Origin: an uncultured Campylobacter sp. | GTDB lineage: Bacteria; Campylobacterota; Campylobacteria; Campylobacterales; Campylobacteraceae | Length of the DNA: 5,644 nucleotides | Direction of reading: 5' to 3' | NCBI RefSeq assembly: GCF_937997595.1 | Contig: NZ_CALKTS010000144.1 | Location: forward strand, 1 to 5,644 | Part shown: piece by piece, positions 1-5,166 of the stretch | How positions within the stretch are numbered: position 1 is the first letter of the stretch | Layout: each line of letters begins with the position of its first letter | Notes under the pieces: model-generated | What the model was told of the DNA's origin: nothing | The model's database searches: none | The model's input: only the letters and a program-made list of their open reading frames with translations | Program-made: the position numbers and the translations under genes

Positions 1-600
1 ATAAAGTGCGCAAATGATTGTGGGCCTCAAGGCTCCGAGTTTTCTAAGGGGCAAATCGCGAATTCCGCTAGCTGCCGTGCCGCAAATTTTGCCTTAGAAA
101 ATGCCTCGGAATTCGCGCCTCAAGATGAGAATTGCGTCGGTGAGAATTCAATGTTTTTGGCAAAAGGGCAAAATTACGCGCTAAAAAATTCCGCCGGGCA
201 AAATTTAGCACAGAAAAGCTCCGCACAAGAGTGGTGCCCTTCGAATTTGCCGCCGCAAGCGGGAAATAAATTTGCGCCCGAATTTGAGCAATCCGCGCAG
301 TCTGCGTTAACGGGTGAGAATTCTACGTTTGCTTCTTCTATGGCGGAGGGGGCGCTTGGTGATGAGCCCGCGTCTGCTGCTTTTGGAAGCGAATCAACTT
401 TTGCGGCCAAGCCAGTAAATTTTTATGACAAACCTGCGCGCAAAGCACCTGCGAAAGAGCGCTCGAGCCTTAGAGAGCGTCCGCAGGCTCTGCCTATTGC
501 AAGCGCTTCGCGTCCTGTCTCGCTGCCGCAAGCATCTAAAGCTAGGCTCATTGAGCTTAAGCCGCGTTTCATAGGCATCGCGCATAGGATTAAAATTTCG
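1..600 (+). repeat. Repeat-rich, low-complexity 5' part of the RusA-like gene
   Basis: Twelve RAATTY hexamers occur in these 600 bases (for example at 60, 84, 109, 144, 186, 202, 243, 268, 280, 318, 417 and 593), but only one (672) occurs in the remaining 390 bases that encode the conserved domain. The density approaches that of the non-coding spacers. Unlike the spacers, the motif here is mostly preceded by G or C, or by A-runs, and is read as Asn-Ser, Asn-Phe, Glu-Phe or similar. The usual TAAAATT form never falls in the frame that would give a stop. This suggests repeat-derived sequence held open by coding constraint, although a non-coding upstream region with a later true start cannot be excluded. 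Confidence 0.55.
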
Positions 601-990
601 TTTTTGAAAAAGAGCGCGAGCGAGCCTGGCGAAGGGGTTTTGGCGCGCGTTCGTATTCCACTTTTGATGGAGAATTTCGGTCTTAATGATATTTTGTCGT
701 CCACGGCGAGCTACCAAATGGCGAAAAAGATGGTGCGCACGATCGCTGATCTTTACATCGCCAAGGACCTGCGCGGCGTGCACATAGGCGTGCCGGTGCG
801 CCTTGAAATGGGCTTTAAAAGCGGTATCTCCGACGTCAGCAACCACGCCTTTATCTTTAAGCTCATCGAGGACAGCCTCGTCAAAAACGGCGTCATCGAC
901 GATGATAACGCAGATATCGTGCGGGAGATCAAGCTCTTTAAGCAAGACATTTTCGATGGGGTTTTAGTAAATATCGTGCGGTTTGAGTAG
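1..990 (+). CDS. RusA-like endonuclease-domain protein, 5'-partial
   Basis: The frame is open from base 1 to the TAG at 988-990 (329 codons before the stop), so the true start probably lies left of the window. An ATG at 151 (279 residues) is possible but has only a weak ribosome site, and the 50 codons before it have the same composition as those after it. Roughly the first 200 residues are low complexity, rich in Ala, Ser, Asn, Glu and Phe, with a recurring FAP...GENSxF pattern, and are probably disordered. The last ~120 residues resemble the RusA fold: a helix around AKKMVRTIADLY, a strand VRLEMGF, then SDVSN (D278, N281 counted from base 1), FKLIEDSL, and IDDDN (D300-D302). RusA enzymes cut Holliday junctions using Asp residues in DxDN and DD motifs. 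Here the second Asp of DxDN is Ser, so activity is uncertain. The family call is motif-based; the role is inferred. The ogt gene follows 142 bases downstream on the same strand. Confidence 0.6.
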   Translation: MKCANDCGPQGSEFSKGQIANSASCRAANFALENASEFAPQDENCVGENSMFLAKGQNYALKNSAGQNLAQKSSAQEWCPSNLPPQAGNKFAPEFEQSAQSALTGENSTFASSMAEGALGDEPASAAFGSESTFAAKPVNFYDKPARKAPAKERSSLRERPQALPIASASRPVSLPQASKARLIELKPRFIGIAHRIKISFLKKSASEPGEGVLARVRIPLLMENFGLNDILSSTASYQMAKKMVRTIADLYIAKDLRGVHIGVPVRLEMGFKSGISDVSNHAFIFKLIEDSLVKNGVIDDDNADIVREIKLFKQDIFDGVLVNIVRFE

Positions 991-1090
991 AGACTTTGCG
1001 GCGCTTTGCAGATAAATTTTAAAAAATTCGCGTTACCACATGAAATTCCATCGTTTTCGAGCTTTAGCTCACATCGCAACAAGCGCTTTT

Positions 1091-1096
1091 TAAAAT
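1091..1096 (+). promoter_or_regulatory. Possible -10 box for ogt
   Basis: TAAAAT lies 36 bases before the chosen ogt start and follows an A/T-rich stretch, as in Campylobacter sigma-70 promoters where a -35 box is poorly conserved. It is also simply part of the ubiquitous TAAAATT repeat, so the assignment is weak. Confidence 0.2.
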
Positions 1097-1121
1097 TTTT
1101 TGATCAAACCAGTAAAATTTG

Positions 1122-1127
1122 AAAGGA
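1122..1127 (+). promoter_or_regulatory. Ribosome binding site of ogt
   Basis: AAAGGA sits five bases before the ATG at 1133. It decides the start against an in-frame TTG at 1100, which lacks a ribosome site and would add eleven residues not expected for this family. Confidence 0.75.
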
Positions 1128-1132
1128 TTGAG

Positions 1133-1696
1133 ATGCAAAAAGTCTTTTTTAATTCGCCCATTGGAATGCTTGAAATTTGGGATGACGAGATCGGGATCTG
1201 CAGTATCGACTGGGTCAAAAACTCTGCCTGCAGGCCCAATGGTGAGATCTTTAGAAAGTACGAGGCAGGGCTTAAATTCGGCTTTGTGCATGCCGCGGAC
1301 GATAAAGGACGCGATTTAAAGCTTAGCGATTTAAGAAAGAATTTGACTCTTTGCACCGATGAGCTTAGTACCTATTTTAGGGGCGAGCTTGAGAGCTTTA
1401 GCGTTAAACTGAGCCAAAATGGCACGCAGTTTCAAAAGTCCGTGTGGAGCGCACTTTTAGATATCCCCTACGGCGAGGTCGTAACATACGGTGAGCTAGC
1501 CGCAGCTATCGGCAGACCGCGCGCAAGCCGCGCAGTAGGCGGCGCAAATGGCAAAAACAAAATCCCCATCATCGTGCCGTGCCACCGCGTCGTAGCTGCA
1601 GGCGGACTCGGCGGATACAGCGGCACCGGCGGCGTAGCGACCAAAGCGTGGCTACTAAACTTTGAAAGAGAAAGCTTAGCCAAATTTGGCAAGTAA
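1133..1696 (+). CDS. ogt: Methylated-DNA--[protein]-cysteine S-methyltransferase (O6-alkylguanine-DNA alkyltransferase)
   Basis: This cytoplasmic suicide repair protein transfers the alkyl group from O6-alkylguanine (and O4-alkylthymine) in DNA to its own cysteine. The 187-residue product has an N-terminal domain (residues 1-~95, starting FFNSPIGMLEIW) and a C-terminal DNA-binding/active-site domain (~98-180). Visible signatures are FQKSVWSALLDIPYGEVVTY (100-119), the recognition-helix region with Arg133 in RAVGGANGKN (133-142), and the active-site PCHRV with Cys150 (codon 1580-1582), followed by GGLGGYSGTGG (157-167). Y119, R133, N139 and C150 are all present, so it should be active. The length is slightly above the ~170 residues usual for Ogt, through extra sequence around residues 28-68. 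The family commonly has Asn-Pro before the Ile-rich strand; here it is Asn-Lys (142-143). There is no AraC-type or AlkA domain, so this is Ogt rather than the adaptive-response Ada. The stop codon TAA overlaps a TAAAATTC repeat. Confidence 0.95.
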   Translation: MQKVFFNSPIGMLEIWDDEIGICSIDWVKNSACRPNGEIFRKYEAGLKFGFVHAADDKGRDLKLSDLRKNLTLCTDELSTYFRGELESFSVKLSQNGTQFQKSVWSALLDIPYGEVVTYGELAAAIGRPRASRAVGGANGKNKIPIIVPCHRVVAAGGLGGYSGTGGVATKAWLLNFERESLAKFGK

Positions 1697-1710
1697 AATT
1701 CCGTTAATTC

Positions 1711-1736
1711 CGCCTTGCCGCTCAGGCGTTTATTTT
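1711..1736 (+). terminator. Probable intrinsic terminator of ogt
   Basis: CGCCT (1711-1715) can pair with AGGCG (1724-1728) across an eight-base loop, followed by TTTATTTT (1729-1736). It lies 14 bases after the ogt stop. The stem is only five G/C-rich pairs, so it is modest but well placed. Confidence 0.45.
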
Positions 1737-1910
1737 AAAATTTTATCGCGCGGCGCTGCGAAATTTCATAAAGCGATTTTGTAAATTTCTAGTTTTGCGG
1801 CGACCAAGGTAGTTAAAATTTTGAAAGAAGCGAAGCCTGCTAAGCCGGCTTGAAGCCTTAATTTGGAATTTATCGCGCCGCAGACGCTTGCTATGAGTGG
1901 TTGAAATTTT

Positions 1911-1941
1911 TCGCAGCGGTAAAATTTAGCCTCACGAAATT
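1911..1941 (+). repeat. 31-bp dispersed repeat, copy A
   Basis: The 20 bases TCGCAGCGGTAAAATTTAGC (1911-1930) are identical to 5136-5155. After five variable bases, both copies continue with GAAATT at the same spacing. Overall 27 of 31 positions match, in the same orientation, about 3.2 kb apart. Confidence 0.85.
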
Positions 1942-2513
1942 CTACGCTGAAGTCCTTCGATAAATTTTATCCTGCGTGCATTTAGTGCGGCAGCGCGTAA
2001 AGCAGCAAAATTTTGCCGATCCTTTTGTGCAGATAGGCAAGGATAGCAAGTTTTGAGGCGGAATTTTGCAGAGGTTAAAATTCTGTGCCGCTACGCCGTA
2101 TGGGTAAAATTCCACGCCGCCGTATCAAAGCAAAGTAAAATTCTTAAATCGCGCTTGTCAGGCAGGGTTAAAATCTGCGCAGAAGCGGTAAGCGGGGCGG
2201 AATTATCTCAGCGGCAACGTGACCAAGTAAAATTTTATAAATCCGCGAAGCAGGCGGTATCCCAGCAGAAATGGCATTGTCCTAGCCAAGCTTCTTGCGT
2301 AAGCAGCGGGCGCGTCAAAGATAAAATTTCTCGCGGAGGCGGCAAAGTACAGCAATATGCTGCTAAAGGCACCTGGCGAAGATGAAATTCTACGCAAAGA
2401 GAGCGAGATGAATTTTGCGCAAAGACCGCGCTATTTGCTGAAATTCGCGCAAAAGCAGTATTCTTTTAAAAAATTCCTAGTAGCGGTAGCGTTCGTCGGC
2501 GAAGCTCGCCTTT

Positions 2514-2570
2514 GAAAGCGACGTTTTGCTAGGATTTCTTGCGAAAGCGACGTTGCATAGTGTTGCATAG
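2514..2570 (+). repeat. Local direct repeats in the convergent spacer
   Basis: GAAAGCGACGTT occurs at 2514-2525 and 2543-2554. It is directly followed by a tandem ten-base pair, CGTTGCATAG (2551-2560) and TGTTGCATAG (2561-2570). A small inverted repeat, GGCGA-AGC-TCGCC (2498-2510), precedes them. This patch lacks the AAATTT core and looks like local duplication within the repeat field. Confidence 0.6.
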
Positions 2571-2772
2571 CAAAGTAATTGTAAAAGCGGCGAGCGTGCT
2601 GTAGATAAAATTCTTGGCAAAAGCGGCGTAGCAGGGCAAAATTTCTACGTAAGACGCGAAGCAAAGATAAAATTTGCCAAGCAGCTACGAGCGAAAACCC
2701 TGGCAAATTCAGCAAAGTTTGGTAGAACGCAGAATTTTTATCAAATCTACGTAGCTTTGCCAAATCCCTAAA

Positions 2773-3951
2773 TTAGTCGAAATTTTCTATCAGATCGCTA
2801 AAAATTTTAGCTAAATTTTCGACGTCGCTAATCTCTACTCGTTCATTGATCTGATGGATAGTGTCGTTTCGCACGCCAAACTCCGCCGTCTCCACGCCAA
2901 ACTCCGCGAAGTATCTCGCATCGCTCGTGCCGCCTGCGGTGTTTGGCTCGGCTACTGCGCCGCAGATCTTCTGCACGCTAGCGCTTAGTTTTTGCACGAT
3001 TTTGGAGTTTCGCTGAGTTAAAAAAGGCTTTGAGGAGCTTTTTAGCGCGAGGTGTAGCGACGCACCTGCTCGCAGCTGCGCGGTGCAGCTCATTTCTAGT
3101 TTGCCGCAGGATTCGCTTTCGCTGCATAGCGCATCTTTTGCATCTAGCTCAAATAATCTCAGTACGTAGTCTCGCACGTCTTTTAGCCCCAGCCCTACGC
3201 CGCCGCGGACGTTAAACATCACGCGCACGTCCTTAGGTGTTACGTTTACTACCTGCGAACCGCCGCGAATGTCGGTGATGACTATCTTGGCTGGAGCGAA
3301 ATCCTCGCTACCTGCGTCCAGATCATGCCCCGCAAGACTTGCAAGCACCGGCGCTAAAATGTGGACAGGATTGATGCATTTATCTGGGTAGGCTGCGTGC
3401 CCGCCGATACCTGTGAGCGTGAGGACGCCGTTAATCGAGCCGCGACGGCCGATCTTAATGGTATCACCGAAGCGCACTTCGCATGTAGGCTCCGCAACGA
3501 TTGCGAAGTCGGGTAGGGCACCTTGCTCGCGCAATTTAGAGAGCATTTCACGCGTGCCGTAGATGCCGTCGCCCTCCTCATCGCTGGTTAGTAGTAGGCT
3601 TAGCGTGCCCTTAAAATCGCGTGCCGCCGCTAGCGCGCAGATTGCCGCTGCGATGCCGCTTTTCATATCCTGCGCGCCGCGCCCGTATAAAAAGCCCTCC
3701 GCTTCCACCGGCACAAACGGATCGCTCGCCCAGCCCTCGCCCGGCGGCACGACGTCGATGTGTCCGGCAAAGCACAGATGCGGACCCTGTCCGAAGCACT
3801 TGGTAAAAATCGCGTTAGTTACGCCGTTTAGCTCGAATCTATCCTCGCTAAAGTCTGCCAGCAGCATCGAGACGTAGTTGAAAGCTCCGTCGTCGCTAGG
3901 CGTGAGCGAGCGGAATTTGATGAGCTCTTTTAGAATTTCAATCGGTTTCAT
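2773..3951 (-). CDS. dapE: Succinyl-diaminopimelate desuccinylase
   Basis: DapE hydrolyses N-succinyl-LL-2,6-diaminopimelate to LL-diaminopimelate and succinate, giving diaminopimelate for peptidoglycan and lysine; it is a cytoplasmic di-zinc M20-family enzyme. The 392-residue product shows the metal and catalytic set in order: H64 and D66 (GHIDVVPPGEGW), D95 (RGAQDMKSG), catalytic E125 with E126 (TSDEEGDG), E154 (VAEPT) and H366 (NDTIHQINERV). It also has H185 in the dimerisation/substrate region (GIGGHAAYPD) and the TAGGTSDARYF loop (338-348). It is ~15-25 residues longer than usual; the excess lies around residues 271-300, just before LHLALKSSSKPFLT, and carries three Cys (276, 282, 289). 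The start is fixed by AAAGGA six bases upstream. It is second in a probable operon, 15 bases after the LysE-family gene. No clear terminator was found in the spacer that follows. Confidence 0.95.
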   Translation of the reverse strand: MKPIEILKELIKFRSLTPSDDGAFNYVSMLLADFSEDRFELNGVTNAIFTKCFGQGPHLCFAGHIDVVPPGEGWASDPFVPVEAEGFLYGRGAQDMKSGIAAAICALAAARDFKGTLSLLLTSDEEGDGIYGTREMLSKLREQGALPDFAIVAEPTCEVRFGDTIKIGRRGSINGVLTLTGIGGHAAYPDKCINPVHILAPVLASLAGHDLDAGSEDFAPAKIVITDIRGGSQVVNVTPKDVRVMFNVRGGVGLGLKDVRDYVLRLFELDAKDALCSESESCGKLEMSCTAQLRAGASLHLALKSSSKPFLTQRNSKIVQKLSASVQKICGAVAEPNTAGGTSDARYFAEFGVETAEFGVRNDTIHQINERVEISDVENLAKIFSDLIENFD

Positions 3952-3957
3952 AAGCCA

Positions 3958-3963
3958 TCCTTT
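3958..3963 (-). promoter_or_regulatory. Ribosome binding site of dapE
   Basis: AAAGGA on the minus strand lies six bases before the dapE ATG (3951-3949) and just after the stop codon of the upstream exporter gene. This fits translation from a shared transcript. Confidence 0.75.
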
Positions 3964-3966
3964 GGT

Positions 3967-4563
3967 TTAAATTTTAGCAAAAATTATAGCGTATAAAAGC
4001 TTTAGTGCGAAAAATACCAAAATAAACGCCGAGATATATGCAAATGCTCGCACTACTATGTTTGGAAGCTTGCTGCGGGCTAGATATATCGCAAGCGGAA
4101 AAAGCGTGATCCAAGCTAAGATTCCGCTTACAAGCCCCGCAAGAGCAAGCGCAAAATCTGCTCGCGCGGTGCCGGCAGAGACGCTGAGCCAAAACATAAT
4201 GACGTATGGATTTAGTAAATTTATCAAAAAGCCTTTGCCGTAAAGCGCTACGCCTGAGCAAGCCTCGACGCTTGCAGGCTGCACCGAGCTAGTCGCGCCA
4301 TGCCAGATCGCGTACGCCGTGTAGAGTAAAAAGCATGCGCCAAATACCGATATGCAGGTAAAAACGATCGGGATTTTGGCTAACTGCGATATGCCGAACG
4401 CCGAGAGCGCCAGATACAGCATGTCCGCGCTCATGGCGCCGAGGCCCAGGCACAGCGCCTTGGTGTAGCTTCGCAGCGCGTAGGACATTATCAGCACGTT
4501 TACCGGGCCGATCGGCACGCTAACGCCCAGACCCATCAAAACCCCTTGTACGAACGATTGCAT
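3967..4563 (-). CDS. LysE-family amino-acid exporter
   Basis: This is an inner-membrane protein of the LysE/RhtB translocator superfamily, which exports amino acids such as lysine, arginine, threonine or homoserine by proton-coupled transport. The 198-residue product has about six hydrophobic segments (near 4-26, 37-58, 65-87, 110-131, 137-161 and 171-195). Family signatures are IGPVNVL in the first segment (18-24), GLGAMSADMLY (40-50) and NLLNPY (115-120), plus a C-terminal FFALKLL. From memory, the start MQSFVQGVLMGLG aligns with that of Corynebacterium LysE, so ATG 4563 was chosen. Its ribosome site is unclear: GGGGAG is 13 bases away and AAAAGG directly abuts the ATG. A TTG at 4584 would add seven residues. 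The gene lies 15 bases before dapE, suggesting an exporter linked to the diaminopimelate/lysine pathway. The substrate cannot be read from sequence. Confidence 0.88.
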   Translation of the reverse strand: MQSFVQGVLMGLGVSVPIGPVNVLIMSYALRSYTKALCLGLGAMSADMLYLALSAFGISQLAKIPIVFTCISVFGACFLLYTAYAIWHGATSSVQPASVEACSGVALYGKGFLINLLNPYVIMFWLSVSAGTARADFALALAGLVSGILAWITLFPLAIYLARSKLPNIVVRAFAYISAFILVFFALKLLYAIIFAKI

Positions 4564-4606
4564 CCTTTTGCTTGTACTCCCCAATCTGCTCTAAAATTTC
4601 GGCGTG

Positions 4607-4680
4607 CGGCGCTGCGAAAAAATCTATGGGCACGGCTTTGCGAATAGATCGATGACGCACAGCTTTGCGAATAGATCAAT
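4607..4680 (+). repeat. Triple 21-bp direct repeat upstream of the LysE-dapE unit
   Basis: Three tandem copies start at 4607, 4633 and 4660 (periods 26 and 27). The second and third share GCTTTGCGAATAGATC exactly (4635-4650, 4662-4677), and over 4631-4653 versus 4658-4680 differ at only two of 23 positions. The first copy (4607-4627) matches the second at 16 of 21. An inverted pair ATCTAT/ATAGAT (4622-4627, 4644-4649) spans copies one and two. The array lies 44-117 bases before the exporter ATG, where a promoter or operator would be, but no clear -10 box was identified. Confidence 0.7.
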
Positions 4681-4710
4681 CCTAAAATTCCGCGCGACCG
4701 CCGATCGGTT

Positions 4711-4870
4711 TTAAATTTAACGCAAATGCCGCCATATGCGTCTTAGCTTTAAAATTTTAACGCGTGCGTCGTAGCGAGCTAGGCTCTAAAATTTTTAATG
4801 TGTGCGGTTGCATGCGCCTCGGCTTTGAAATTTAACGAGCGCTTCACATACACGCTCAGTCGCAAAATTT
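4711..4870 (+). repeat. ~38-bp periodic degenerate repeat array
   Basis: Five successive AAATTT cores are centred near 4715, 4754, 4791, 4830 and 4867, giving steps of about 39, 37, 39 and 37 bases. Several units read roughly GGCTTTrAAATTTtAACG followed by a G/C-rich stretch with GTGCG-like words. The spacing breaks down to the right (28, 45, 13, 26). The units are too diverged for a CRISPR array. Confidence 0.55.
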
Positions 4871-5135
4871 CAATATGAGCATTATGTGCTTGAAATTTAT
4901 ACGAGCATTCGTGCGGCGGACCCGCTCACTAGACTTCAAATTTGGTTTTTAAATTTTAACGCACGGATCGCGGTTTAAATTTGCGGCTCGAATTTCGCGA
5001 AGCAAAATTTGCCGTTTCGCTGCGCCGCTAAGTTTGCGAGCTAAATTTTGCAGGGCAAAATTTAAACTAGCAAAAGATTGGCGACGAACGGCGGCTCGCG
5101 CAAGCCGGTAAATTTTAGTCTCGTAAATTTAAAGA

Positions 5136-5166
5136 TCGCAGCGGTAAAATTTAGCTCGCCGAAATT
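5136..5166 (+). repeat. 31-bp dispersed repeat, copy B
   Basis: This is the partner of the copy at 1911-1941. The first 20 bases are identical, the next five differ at four positions, and the final GAAATT is identical. It sits in a different gene-free spacer on the other side of the dapE unit, in the same orientation. Confidence 0.85.

Larger units (their letters stand above)
991..1132. repeat. Short repeat-bearing intergenic region before ogt
   Basis: This 142-base spacer holds five RAATTY sites (1014, 1024, 1043, 1093, 1115). It also holds the module GCGGCGCTTTGC at 998-1009, related to copies at 1750 and 4606, and a small perfect hairpin GAGCTTTAGCTC at 1059-1070. No convincing U-tract terminator for the upstream gene is visible. 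The ogt promoter, if ogt has its own, must lie here. Confidence 0.6.
1696..2772. repeat. Gene-free convergent spacer filled with RAATTY-type degenerate repeats
   Basis: No credible gene lies between the convergent ends of ogt and dapE. By hand count 27 RAATTY hexamers occur here, about one per 40 bases, mostly as TAAAATT(T/C) or TGAAATT(T/C). The word T(A/G)AAATT appears about 14 times on the plus strand against about 4 for its reverse complement, so the flanks give the array an orientation. Between the AT cores are G/C-rich words that recur, such as GCGAAGC, GCAAAG and AGCGGCG. Exact longer copies include GAAATTCTACGC (1936-1947, 2384-2395), CAAAGATAAAATTT (2316-2329, 2662-2675) and AAAAGCGGCG (2583-2592, 2619-2628). 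Open frames in this stretch are by-products of the repeats. Apart from the weak terminator after ogt, no RNA gene or mobile-element end was recognised. Confidence 0.75.

Noticed and set aside
394..945. Long antisense open frame opposite the RusA-like gene
   Set aside because: It is a shadow of the G/C-biased codon use on the plus strand. The plus-strand frame has the recognisable acidic motifs.
1100..1132. TTG start at 1100 for ogt
   Set aside because: The ATG at 1133 has AAAGGA at ideal spacing and gives the expected N-terminus.
1842..1851. Perfect palindrome AAGCCGGCTT flanked by GAAGCCT direct repeats (1832-1838, 1852-1858)
   Set aside because: It is short, with no promoter nearby and no second copy, so no operator role can be supported.
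2053..2385. Open plus-strand frame of 110 codons in the convergent spacer
   Set aside because: Its peptide repeats Val-Lys-Phe/Val-Lys-Ile because GTAAAATT repeats are read in frame. There is no ribosome site and no recognisable domain.
2498..2510. GGCGA-AGC-TCGCC hairpin as a terminator between the convergent genes
   Set aside because: The stem is only five pairs and no U-tract follows on either strand.
2431..2763. Open minus-strand frame of 110 codons just after dapE
   Set aside because: It is Leu/Arg/Phe-rich sequence generated by the same repeats on the opposite strand, with no family resemblance and no good ribosome site.
1697..2772. Insertion-sequence remnant or tRNA gene in the spacers
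   Set aside because: No transposase fragment, terminal inverted repeats with target duplication, or T-loop-like GTTCGA context was seen in either spacer.
4564..4584. TTG start at 4584 for the exporter
   Set aside because: It would add seven polar residues not expected in the family, and GGGGAG overlaps that codon rather than preceding it. It cannot be fully excluded.
4711..4980. CRISPR array suggested by regular spacing
   Set aside because: The repeated part is only about 10-15 bases and degenerate, the spacing is irregular to the right, and no cas gene is nearby.
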